A stretch of DNA of 17,149 nt, taken from the NCBI GenBank assembly GCA_036939755.1, contig JALLAZ010000500.1, forward strand, positions 1-17,149, read 5' to 3'. The stretch comes from Stephanodiscus triporus. Taxonomy: Eukaryota; Bacillariophyta; Thalassiosirophyceae; Thalassiosirales; Thalassiosiraceae. A model generated the notes under the pieces. That model was not told the DNA's origin and did not search any database. It saw only the letters and a program-made list of their open reading frames with translations. Both the position numbers and the translations under genes were made by a program. Below, in pieces: positions 8,712 through 17,149 of the stretch (its first letter is position 1; each line of letters opens with the position of its first letter).

Positions 8712-11180
8712 CTACAGTTCAATTACCTTTCTCCATTTATCTGCCTCCCCTGTCATCATGAAATCTTTTGCCCTGATGTGTTCCGCTAGTTTGTGTCTTT
8801 CCTTGAAGAACGGGTTTTCGCCCGGGGCATAGGTAGGGCAATCGTAGCAACCTCGCTGGGGACACAATGCCGAGCCTGCCATTGATTGATTACGTCAGTC
8901 AAAAATAAGAAAGGTCGATGTTCTCTCGAGTGAGTAGAAAAGGGGCGATAAACCGGCGAAAACTTACCGTGGCACTTCGTTTTCAGGTAGTGGTACCACG
9001 AGCTCTTGTGATTGGCATCGCTATCTCTTCCAGAAACGTGCAAGGGCGTGTGGGCTCTACCCTTGCCGAAATGGCGGTGGTCGGTCCTTCCATCTCCATC
9101 GTCACGGGACACCTCCATCTCTTTCAACTCTTCGAATGACATAAAATGCATGCAATTCACGGGACAAGCTGCCACGGCGTTTTCGACATCAAGTGCCGAG
9201 CTTTGTTGGTAAGTCCTAGCCCTGCCACTGTCTTCGATCATCTTGAATGACGACGGTGCAATTTGAGCACACTGGAATACCCAACGGGAAGATAGATTCA
9301 GAAATCAATGATTGAGATTGTGTATACGGACAACGATGTGACATTTCCCCCCTCCTTTGTAACAACCGATAACGAGCGCGTGATATACACAAATACACTG
9401 CAGATCGTACCTGAGTGCAGCCGATGCATGTCTCCTCGTCAATGAATACGAATTGCCCGTCCCTAATCCTCTTTGGGGTCTTACCGTCAAAGGCCATCTC
9501 CACCAGTTCGTGACTGCTCTTCTCCCTGCCCCCGTCCTTCCTCCTTAGGAAGTCCCAAGCGCTCTCTTCTCCCATTACGTCGTCCTCGTCGTCCCCCGAG
9601 AACCTGCGCGACAGTCTCTCCTCGTAGTCTTCGAACAGCTCGCATTCGTCCATTAACGACGGCTGATGCGAGTGTCCGTCCGAATATGACGATGACGACG
9701 GATTCGCCCGTTCCATTTCGAGGAGCGTGAGCACGCGTTCCTCCTCGGAAGGGGAGAATATCCCGTGGGCCTCGAGGTCCCGCCACACGATCGACAGGGA
9801 TGCCCCCCCGAGTATCATCCTCTCGGTGTTCTTGCGACCCTCGATGATGATGCCGGACCCCGCCTGGGGGATTCGATATCGCCGACCACCCCCCCCGTCG
9901 TCGTCGTCGTCGTCCAACGTTATCCTCCCCCGGGCGACGTCGTTGACGTATCCCGCCCACGTCGCCTCGAGGTACAGGTCGCGAAATTCGTCCAGCCTAA
10001 GCCTGCCGGAGCCGAACTCGCGCGAATATCGAGAGAGCGCGGCCGACACGCACCTGTCGTACGGCCCGACGGTCGCGGTCGCCGTCGTCGTCGTCGCGCC
10101 GCCGACGCCTACGCCCGACCCGGAGGATGACGAGAAGAACGCGTCATCCGCGGTCGCGGCGGACGGAAGCGACGACGAGACGCACGCCGTCATCCACCTC
10201 GATAGGGCATCGCGATCCATCGCGTTGTTATCGTTGCCGTCCTCCTCGTCGTCCTCGTTCGTATTGCCCCATCCGCCGGAGGAGGGGGGGGGCACGGCAT
10301 AGGCGCGGAATATCCTACGTACCGCGCCGTCAAGGAAGGGAGTCGCAATCGGCCTCAGCGGCAGGTCTTCGTCGTCTTCGCCTTCATCGTCGTCGTCGTC
10401 GTCCCGCCTCCTCCCCGCGAGGAGCAGATGACCAGGAGAGTACTTGATCGCGTCCGTGAGCTCGGGTAGGGCCCTGCCCGTCTCGACGAGCATCCCCTCG
10501 GGCGACCTGTCGCAACGTACCACGAGCGCGATCTCGTCCTCCTCCCTCCGCCCGTCCGACGTCGTTGTCGATATGGTCCCGGGGATGGCGGCGGTGTCGT
10601 ACAGCCCCGCGAGATCCTCCGGATCGTTGTAGTCGAGGTTGCTCGATATCGTCTCGATGGCGTCCTCGACGGGATCGACGTGACTGCGGGCAGTCACCGT
10701 CGTCGTCGTCGTCGTGTCATCGTCATCGGCCGCCGCCGCGGCCGATGACGACTCCCATCGGCCGGGGCCCGCGACGTCCCCCCCCTCGTCGTCGTCGTCG
10801 ATGACGAACTCGACGTAGGAAGGCGAGGAGGAGGAGAGTGCGTTCCAATCGTCGGCCGCGTCCCACGTCGAGGACGAGGACGAGGACGAGGACGACACGA
10901 GCGCGGATAGGAGGAGGTCGGATTCGTCTATTGTCGTGGTCGTCGCGGCGGCGCGTCCGATTCCGTCGTCATCGCGGTAGTAGTCGTCCGGGGATGCGGA
11001 GGCGGGACGACCGCGACCGACGACGACGAATACCACGCCGCCGCCGACGGGGTGCGACCGCGACGACGACGATGATCGGACGGAGGCGAAGGCGAGGGCG
11101 GATGACGCGAGAGAAGACGAGAGGAGGAGGAGGAGGAGGCGTCCGCCTCCGCCGTGGCAGGTAGTGATGCTCCTCGTCAT
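8712..11180 (-). CDS. Probable plastid 4Fe-4S ferredoxin-domain protein with long N-terminal extension, 3 exons
   Basis: Exons on the minus strand are 11180-9411, 9271-8968 and 8875-8712, with GT-AG introns of 139 and 92 bases. Together they give 745 residues and a TAG stop. The start at 11180 is chosen because it begins MTRSITTCHGGGG, followed by Leu6 and SSALAFAS. This looks like a signal peptide plus a diatom-type ASAFAP-like plastid import motif. An ATG at 11309 is in frame but adds a non-leader sequence. Residues about 60-350 are low-complexity and Asp/Ser-rich. A globular middle includes RLRLDEFRDLYLEATWAGYV and WRDLEAHGIFSPSEEERVL. The ferredoxin domain has CIGCTQC (C585, C588, C591), the last Cys supplied by exon 2, and ACPVNC (C626, C630). 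Exon 3 adds CPQRGCYDCPTY and PGENPFF, a Cys-rich tail seen in plant and algal ferredoxin-like proteins. A role in plastid electron transfer or cofactor delivery is inference. Confidence 0.87.
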
Positions 11181-11523
11181 TGATCCTTGAGAAGAGTTCG
11201 TTGTTCGAGTCTTTTGACTCATGTAGATTGAAGACAGAAAAGAAAAAAGAAGAACAGAAGGCAAGAGGCCATCCAGGACTTGGTTGATGTGTGTTGGCGA
11301 GAGATTCATCGCCAGCTACGAGCACGCTTTTGGCACAGTAAGATTTATCCTAGATATCTTAGGGCAGATTCAATCATTTGTTTAATCTGTTCATTCATCT
11401 TATACCACTTAGCACAATTGGCAGAGATGGACAAATTTGTTTTTTTAAGGCTCACATTTTACTTGTACATTACCGTACTGGGTTTGACTGGGTCGACTTC
11501 TTCTTGGATCAGAGTCTGCTATT
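11181..11523. promoter_or_regulatory. Upstream region of the ferredoxin-domain gene, 343 bases
   Basis: This gap follows the stop of the fusion gene at 11524 and precedes the chosen ferredoxin start at 11180, both on the minus strand. It must hold the 3' UTR of one gene and the promoter and 5' UTR of the other. It is AT-richer than the flanking coding sequence and includes a purine-rich stretch near 11230-11270 (pyrimidine-rich on the coding strand). No specific element was recognised. Confidence 0.45.
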
Positions 11524-14500
11524 TTATCTCTTGGAGTAGCAACCAGGCGTCTCGTTGAACGGATCATCGCATACACACATGGGCACGTCCAAACAGTAAT
11601 CGCAAACACCTCTTCCCGAGCAGTTGGCGGGGCACACAAGGTGGGGACAAACTACGGCCAATCTCGGGCATGTGATTGTGTAGCCGTGACCCAGGTCGAG
11701 GTCCTGCCCTTCATAGTCGCATTGAAATACCCTTTCATTTACAACAATATCCAACTTAGAGTCGACGGAGTTGCAGTACGATTCTAGGCAAACTGAGGTA
11801 GGTGCATCCGTCGCAAAGCAACGGCTGTTTAGGGAGTATACTTCACCCGGGAGGGAAGGGGAGTTTGTCTTGTCAGAGCAAGATTTGATACCCTCCATTC
11901 TCATGGGACACATGGTGCTGTCCGATTCCGTTAAGCCGAAACTTGAGCATTTTGCCTTAAGATTGTGAGTATAATCGCAGCCTGACGGTTCATCCGGATC
12001 TTGGCTCCCACGATAGATATCGTTGCAAAAAAATCCCCGACTGTAATCGGGTACTGCGTTTTTGGATTCGCCAACGCAATTGCCTTCCACAAACCCGCAA
12101 CCAGCTCCTCGGCCAAAAAGAGGAACAGTTGACTTTTCAAAGTTGGCGCGATACCAACCAGAATCTTCCAAGAGTGCTAGTGTAAGAGGACTCAAAGAGA
12201 AAGCCATGTCAGCCGACCCACCAATAGACGTAAAATCGTCGTCGAAATGATATCGAGGATCGAATGAGTCGCCAAAGCAAGAGGACGACTTCCATGGGCT
12301 AAGTCTTGCTCCACGTAGACTCTGACAATCAAAGTGATTTCGGATCACCTGCCTCACGGTTGGCGTTGTGACTTCCCACAGCCCTTTCTTCTTCCCATCG
12401 AGACTAGATTGCAATATATTTGGTACTAAAAGTGTCTTCTCTGTCCCGTCAACACACCTGACAGTCTTTTCGGTGGATCCAAATAAGTGGCCTGTTTCAG
12501 AATTGCGGAAATGGTGGAAAAGAGATGGGCTTAGGCCGAGCAGCTTTCCCACTTCGTTAGTTAAGGAAGATGTTAGACGAAGACTTTCTTGATCGGAAAC
12601 TTCTCCAAAGGATACATTTATATGCCGGAGGCACACATCTATGTTTGCAGAAATCGGACGCAAGTGCTGGTCAAATGAACAGACAGTGGAATACGAGACA
12701 ATGTTTTGTGTATTTTCATCGCCGAAGCATTGTGGCCCATCAATGGAAACATATATGAGAGTGTCTGTGTTGGGATACCCTTGCGCTAAATGGTGTGGCG
12801 GAATCTTTGCTTCTCCACACTGATCTTGATATGGATATATATTATCAGCTGACCTCAGAACTGAGATGGCACCAGCCCAAATTTCTGACACAGATGGCAA
12901 GATGTCGCCAGTTATTGCTTCAATTTTTGTAATCATGGCCATGGTGGACGCTTCAGATTGCTTTCCATTCGTGTTTTGAAGCAAATGGTCAGTTACGAAG
13001 GTAATCCGAATAGGTTGAAAGGTGTCACCTTGTCCATAGTTGACAAATGTCTTGTGATCTTTTGGGGGCGATTCAAGAGCAGCATTATTAGCACGAATGC
13101 CTTCTTGGTATACGGCGTACTTAGGCATGTTGATTGGAACAGAAGAAGTGAGCCAAGAATCCTTCATTGGAGAAGAGGAATCTTTAATTCTAGACAAGGC
13201 CGACTGTTGCTCATGAGACATTAGCGTTTGATACCGTAAAAATGAGCCGTGAAGCTTTCTTGGGCGTGAGGTTGCCATGGCTGAAAACGACCTCGACTCT
13301 GGATCTATAGAGGGCCCATCCCAATCAATGGACCTTGTTGGATTTCGCGGCACAATGCTTGGATCCCATGAATTACACGACTTTACGGGGAGAGGAGTCG
13401 CTTTTTCATCATTGACAACTGCTTGTAGATTCCGTCTTGGTTCATTTGAGGCATTCATGCGTTGATCCGCAGTTAGATCGGTTTCATACAAGGCATCGTA
13501 AGTTTCCGTTCCGAGTTTTCTATTTTTTGTAAAGTCTGTATTGAGAATGGCGTCATCATCATCTGCCATCAGGGTTGAACCTTCAGTGCTATTGGATTCC
13601 GTTGTGAACGCATCGTGTTCTCTTGTCTTGAACATACTGATATACCAAGGATCGCTTTCACCAATCAAACCTACTGCGGAAGTCGACGACGACGATTCAG
13701 GGTCAGAAGTGGGACTCTCGGTGTCATTGAACTCATAAGAAACCGTGGGCGACATGGTCGGCGCCTCTGTCGTTGAACAAATCGGCTCGCCACCATCAAT
13801 CAACTCTGGCGGGTGGCAACTTTCGAAAAGCGGTCGCCATGAACATCCTATGCCCGACTCGACGCATTCGACTTCCGTCTCGAACCTCTTGCAGTTGCAA
13901 TCGGTACTGTTGTCCAACAATGTCATGCCCACGCGCTTGGCCAATTCGTCCTCGGACATGCCGTCGAGCTTCTCTTCTTTGGCGAATATCTTGACGAACG
14001 GCGGCCTGGCACCATAGAGCGATCGATCCGTAAGCTTGTACATACCGTCCTTCTTTTCTCGCGCCAGGTAAGCCAAGTAACTTGTTCCTGTGGGCCCTGG
14101 CGGGCCGATGATTTTCTTTCGGAACATTAGTCGCCGTTGTTGGTGCTTGTAGAGGTCTTCGCCCTCCTCTCCGTTCTCCTCTTTCCATTCTTTACAGAAG
14201 GCATCGCGCATCTTTGTGTTGTACAGCATATCCATGTCAAGAATGACTTTATCATGACCTGGTTTGATGCGCTGGGCCAGGTTGACAGTTTCCTTACAAT
14301 AAGGATACTTGAAGCAAAATGCGTACGTTGCCGGGGTGAAGGGAATGACCGGGATGAAAGTCCCCGGCGTGAACATCAAATCGACATGCCGAGCGACGGA
14401 ATGGTAAGAGTTCGTTATCATGAACCAATCCGTCTTCACATCCGCCTCGCACAGGTCCATGAAGTCGGGGGCGCCGCGATGCTGCGTCCGAACGGGTACC

Positions 14501-16713
14501 TCCGTCATCTGGTCGTAATCGTCGCGCTCCGCGATCACGGGCGGGACCATGACCACCACTTCCGAGAACGGATGGTCCTTCTCGTCGAGATTCTTGATCA
14601 GGTGAATCGACCGATCGAAGAACCATTCGGAGATCACCAGCGTGACCTCGGTCTTCGTCGGGTCCCACGGGGAGTACAGCTTCGCGCCGTGTATGACGTA
14701 CTCCGGCCCGAGGTGTCGTGGGATCAGGTTCGTCGCCGCGTAGTTGTGTATGGCCTTGGTGAACTTGTACGGATTCGTCTTCTCCCAAATGTCGGCCCAC
14801 TTCTTGAACATTTCGGTGTTATTCGACAGGGTTATGTTCTCGCCCTCCTCGTTCAGCATGATCTTGGGGGCGAGGGTGGGGACTATGCCCAGAGTGCCCT
14901 CGACCCACATTTGGCTCATGCGGTAATCGTACGGGATGGAGTTGTAAGGGCACGGCGCCTCGACCTCCAGCTGGCCGACGAGGCGCTCGAGCAGGGGGTG
15001 CGAGGTGTTGTATATCGCGTTTCCGTTGGTGTGATGCAAGAGCGAGATTGGGATCTTCTCGTAGAAGACGTCCCATTTGTCGCCGTCGTATTGGGCTCCC
15101 AGGACAGCGAACGGTCGATTGACCTCGATCTCGCTGAGTATCACGTCCAGCCAGTGCGCCTTGATCGGGACCGAATCGCCCTCCATGAGGTAGAATCCGT
15201 CGTAATCCCCCCACTCCCCGCTCTGTATGATCCGGAATGCCGCCTCGTACTGCCTGTTCGGTCCGTTGACCCAGTTGTACAATTCCTCCTGGGCAGAGGG
15301 TATATAAAGGTCGAGTTCCTGTGGTATATTCGCCTCGATGGCGTATATATTACCGAAGCACCGACTCCATCCCCCCGGCTCGAAGAACTGATCCATGATC
15401 GCGTCGACGGCCTTGATCGCGACGTCGTTCTCCGAGTAGGTCTGGGAGTAGAAGAGGAATACGTCCGCCTTGGCCCGTTTCATGGCGTCGCTCCCGACGA
15501 AGTCGAATAGGTGTCGATCTCCGATAGCAGCGCCGTCGTGCGGGCCGTCCCCGCGTCGTCCTCCCCCCCGGGAGGAGGTGCCGTTGCCGTCGCGGGGTGG
15601 GACGGGCATGCCGTCGGGACCGACCTCGTACTCCCCGCCTTCGTAGTCGTAGTCGTAGCCGTGGTCGTCGTAATCGGACATGCCGACGTCGTCGGACGCG
15701 GCCTTGCACGGGGGCAGCGCGTTCCAGCAGGCGAACGTCGTCGGCAGCGCCTCCGCGTCGAATTCGCAGAACGGACGGACGATGGCGAGGCGCGTCCCCG
15801 CCTCCCGTCGTCGTCGCTCCTGCCCTCGCCGATGTTTTTGCTGTTGTTGTTGTTGCTCCATCAGGTTCTTCCGAACCTGCAATTCCTCGTTCGACCTGAG
15901 CGTTTTCGCGCTCCTCGTGGACGTGTAGTACGAGCTCGACACGTACGGATGCTCGTACACGAAGTCGGGGCGAGCGCCGTCGAATCCTCCGTCGTCGTCG
16001 TCCTTCCCATCGTCGTCGACATCCCTTTTGTCATATTTTCCTTTTTTGGCGTCCCTCTTGTCGGAGGAGGAGGACGACGACGACGACGCGGATCCGCCGC
16101 CGCGACCTCCTCCCATTCCCAGCAACGGCCCGAGGAGGCGGGACAGGCCGGGCACCCTCCTCCCGAGGAGGCCAGTCGAAGTCGTCGTCGTCGGGGGGGG
16201 GGATCGTCCCCCCCGCCCTCCGTACCACAGAGCGGACAGGAGAAGGAGCGACAGCGCGTACCACCCGGCCCCGCGCGACGGTGACGGCGAGGACGACGGG
16301 GGGGTGCCATAATCTCGGCCGGGGGGGGACGCGTGGGGACGATCGTCGTCGTCGTGGTCGTCGTGGTCGTAGTCGTCGACGTCATCATCGTCGTCAATGT
16401 CGCCGTCGTCGTCGTGCTCGACCTCGACGTCATGTTTGACGGCGGCATCGCGGCGACCCCACGGTCGACGACGCGGGGGTGATCCCCCCCCGGGGGGGCG
16501 ACGGCCCCACGACGATGCGAGCATCATCGGGACGGGGAAGGGGTGGGGGGGGGAGGAGGGGAGGGGGGCGTCGACTGCTACCGCGCGCCGTGGATGATGC
16601 TGCTGTTGTCGCTGCTGTCGTCCTCGTCCTCGTCCTCGTGACGGCGGTCCTCCCCGCCCCCCCACCGGCGGCGGCCGGTGGGGGGGAGCGTCCCGGCCCC
16701 TCCCGTCGTTCAT
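11524..16713 (-). CDS. Type II membrane protein: glycosyltransferase-like region fused to inactive leishmanolysin (M8)-like domain
   Basis: A single open frame of 1729 codons without introns, starting at the ATG at 16713 and ending in TAA. Residues 1-149 are Pro/Arg/Gly-rich, then strongly acidic (about 100-124). WYALSLLLLSALWYG (151-165) is the only clear membrane segment, fitting a type II anchor. Residues about 405-610 resemble a GT-A glycosyltransferase, with DGFYLMEGDSVPIKAHWLDV (505-524) as a possible DxD-like site and HHTNGNAIYNTSHPLLERL (560-578). A second globular region runs to about 910, then a Cys-rich motif (939-966). A linker with EAPTMSPT (983-990) leads to the M8-like part: IRITFVTDHLL (1235-1245), ILPSVSEIWAGAISVL (1271-1286), LIYVSIDGPQC, LALLEDSGWYRANF (1512-1525), GCGFVEGNC (1538-1546) and an EGF-like CPANCSGRGVCDYC end. 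The zinc motif HExxH is NEVGK (1386-1390), so no proteolysis is expected. Sequons such as NIT (626) fit a luminal or cell-surface location. The glycosyltransferase call is the less certain half. Confidence 0.82.
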   Translation of the reverse strand: MNDGRGRDAPPHRPPPVGGRGGPPSRGRGRGRQQRQQQHHPRRAVAVDAPLPSSPPHPFPVPMMLASSWGRRPPGGGSPPRRRPWGRRDAAVKHDVEVEHDDDGDIDDDDDVDDYDHDDHDDDDRPHASPPGRDYGTPPSSSPSPSRGAGWYALSLLLLSALWYGGRGGRSPPPTTTTSTGLLGRRVPGLSRLLGPLLGMGGGRGGGSASSSSSSSSDKRDAKKGKYDKRDVDDDGKDDDDGGFDGARPDFVYEHPYVSSSYYTSTRSAKTLRSNEELQVRKNLMEQQQQQQKHRRGQERRRREAGTRLAIVRPFCEFDAEALPTTFACWNALPPCKAASDDVGMSDYDDHGYDYDYEGGEYEVGPDGMPVPPRDGNGTSSRGGGRRGDGPHDGAAIGDRHLFDFVGSDAMKRAKADVFLFYSQTYSENDVAIKAVDAIMDQFFEPGGWSRCFGNIYAIEANIPQELDLYIPSAQEELYNWVNGPNRQYEAAFRIIQSGEWGDYDGFYLMEGDSVPIKAHWLDVILSEIEVNRPFAVLGAQYDGDKWDVFYEKIPISLLHHTNGNAIYNTSHPLLERLVGQLEVEAPCPYNSIPYDYRMSQMWVEGTLGIVPTLAPKIMLNEEGENITLSNNTEMFKKWADIWEKTNPYKFTKAIHNYAATNLIPRHLGPEYVIHGAKLYSPWDPTKTEVTLVISEWFFDRSIHLIKNLDEKDHPFSEVVVMVPPVIAERDDYDQMTEVPVRTQHRGAPDFMDLCEADVKTDWFMITNSYHSVARHVDLMFTPGTFIPVIPFTPATYAFCFKYPYCKETVNLAQRIKPGHDKVILDMDMLYNTKMRDAFCKEWKEENGEEGEDLYKHQQRRLMFRKKIIGPPGPTGTSYLAYLAREKKDGMYKLTDRSLYGARPPFVKIFAKEEKLDGMSEDELAKRVGMTLLDNSTDCNCKRFETEVECVESGIGCSWRPLFESCHPPELIDGGEPICSTTEAPTMSPTVSYEFNDTESPTSDPESSSSTSAVGLIGESDPWYISMFKTREHDAFTTESNSTEGSTLMADDDDAILNTDFTKNRKLGTETYDALYETDLTADQRMNASNEPRRNLQAVVNDEKATPLPVKSCNSWDPSIVPRNPTRSIDWDGPSIDPESRSFSAMATSRPRKLHGSFLRYQTLMSHEQQSALSRIKDSSSPMKDSWLTSSVPINMPKYAVYQEGIRANNAALESPPKDHKTFVNYGQGDTFQPIRITFVTDHLLQNTNGKQSEASTMAMITKIEAITGDILPSVSEIWAGAISVLRSADNIYPYQDQCGEAKIPPHHLAQGYPNTDTLIYVSIDGPQCFGDENTQNIVSYSTVCSFDQHLRPISANIDVCLRHINVSFGEVSDQESLRLTSSLTNEVGKLLGLSPSLFHHFRNSETGHLFGSTEKTVRCVDGTEKTLLVPNILQSSLDGKKKGLWEVTTPTVRQVIRNHFDCQSLRGARLSPWKSSSCFGDSFDPRYHFDDDFTSIGGSADMAFSLSPLTLALLEDSGWYRANFEKSTVPLFGRGAGCGFVEGNCVGESKNAVPDYSRGFFCNDIYRGSQDPDEPSGCDYTHNLKAKCSSFGLTESDSTMCPMRMEGIKSCSDKTNSPSLPGEVYSLNSRCFATDAPTSVCLESYCNSVDSKLDIVVNERVFQCDYEGQDLDLGHGYTITCPRLAVVCPHLVCPANCSGRGVCDYCLDVPMCVCDDPFNETPGCYSKR
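15836..15859 (-). repeat. CAA-rich run encoding poly-Gln
   Basis: The coding strand of the fusion gene has a short CAA run giving six Gln, residues 287-292, within a charged, probably coiled-coil segment (ELQVRKNLMEQ before it, RRGQERRRRE after it). Confidence 0.8.
16193..16202 (-). repeat. C10 homopolymer in the fusion gene
   Basis: Ten G on the plus strand, read as Pro codons near residue 172, just after the membrane anchor. The open frame passes through it intact here, but this is the same kind of run that breaks the RIT1-like gene. The link between the membrane anchor and the downstream domains depends on its length being correct. Confidence 0.85.
16534..16568 (+). other. G-quadruplex-prone tract in the 5' coding region of the fusion gene
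   Basis: Five G runs of 4, 4, 9, 4 and 6 bases are separated by loops of 1-4 bases, easily meeting the G3+N1-7 rule. The G-rich strand is the template strand of the fusion gene, so the mRNA would be C-rich here. The tract lies about 145-180 bases after the start codon. Confidence 0.7.
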
Positions 16714-17149
16714 TTGTCACTTCGTTATTTGCCCCCCCACTCCTCCACGGGTAAGCAGTATGACTGGCTTCTTAATCTTCGTCTCTGGCGCCTCCTACGA
16801 CGATACCGTCCAGCACCATCGTCGTCGGTTTTCCTGGGGGGGGGGATCGGATGTTCTCTCTTCTTCTCGGGGGAGCTCAGCTGTTTTATGTTTTGTGCTT
16901 TGTTGTGTTTTGTTTTTTAGAGTGTCGTAGAGTACGCGTTTAGACAGCCTGTTTTTCTTTTTCTTTCTCTCTTGGGACTCAATCCGTGACCGAAAAAAAA
17001 TGACTATTTAAGACTGGTAAAGTTAAAAGTTAAAAGGGAATTCTGTCCGCGGACGGTTTTTTGCGTCCCGGAGAATTTCTGCAGGACAGCAGAACATTTG
17101 TCTCGTCCTGCTTTTCCAATGCTGACAATCTTTCTTGATATTGTTGTCC
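16714..17149. promoter_or_regulatory. Upstream region of the fusion gene, 436 bases
   Basis: The first part (16714-16860) is still GC-rich with a G10 run near 16837-16846. Beyond about 16870 it becomes T-rich, with a direct repeat GTTAAAAGTTAAAAG near 17022-17036 and an A8 run near 16993-17000. It should hold the promoter of the minus-strand gene. No other gene is visible. Confidence 0.45.

Noticed and set aside
14137..15510. 457-codon open frame antisense to the fusion gene
   Set aside because: It lies wholly opposite conserved glycosyltransferase-like sequence. Its Val/Arg/Asp/His-rich translation is what GC-rich codon bias produces on the reverse strand, and no domain is visible.

Overview
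The window looks like nuclear DNA of a eukaryotic microalga, most probably a diatom or related stramenopile. The evidence is short GT-AG introns of 67-167 bases, an N-terminal bipartite-like plastid leader with an ALAFAS motif, PTxSPT-type linkers, a leishmanolysin-like (M8) domain, and GC-rich genes full of GTC/TCG trinucleotide repeats. No bacterial operons, tRNA, rRNA, CRISPR array or recognisable transposon was seen. The clade assignment is inference from style and content, not a database match. Layout from left to right: (1) 1-1107, plus strand, the 3' part of a SAM-methyltransferase-like gene interrupted by two in-frame TGA codons, probably a pseudogene. (2) 1654-3656, minus strand, a homologue of Rit1, the initiator-tRNA A64 2'-O-ribosylphosphate transferase, split between two frames at a run of ten C (G10 on the plus strand, 2770-2779). 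(3) 4073-8499, plus strand, an eight-exon gene for a 1242-residue polytopic membrane protein carrying a calcineurin-like metallophosphoesterase domain. (4) 8712-11180, minus strand, a three-exon gene for a 745-residue probably plastid protein ending in a 4Fe-4S ferredoxin domain and a CPQRGCYDCPTY Cys-rich tail. (5) 11524-16713, minus strand, a single uninterrupted 1729-codon ORF that joins an N-terminal membrane anchor and glycosyltransferase-like region to a C-terminal M8 fold whose zinc-binding histidines are lost. Genes 2 and 3 are head to head across a 416-base region with two E2F-like CCCGCCAAAA sites. Genes 3 and 4 are tail to tail, only 212 bases apart. Genes 4 and 5 are tandem on the minus strand. 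The products span translation initiation, membrane phosphoester chemistry, plastid redox and the secretory pathway, so nothing suggests a shared pathway. The most unusual object is the glycosyltransferase-like/inactive-M8 fusion. Next are the homopolymer frameshift in the Rit1 homologue and the decayed methyltransferase-like gene. Splice sites, fusions and frameshifts were read by eye and have not been tested against transcripts.
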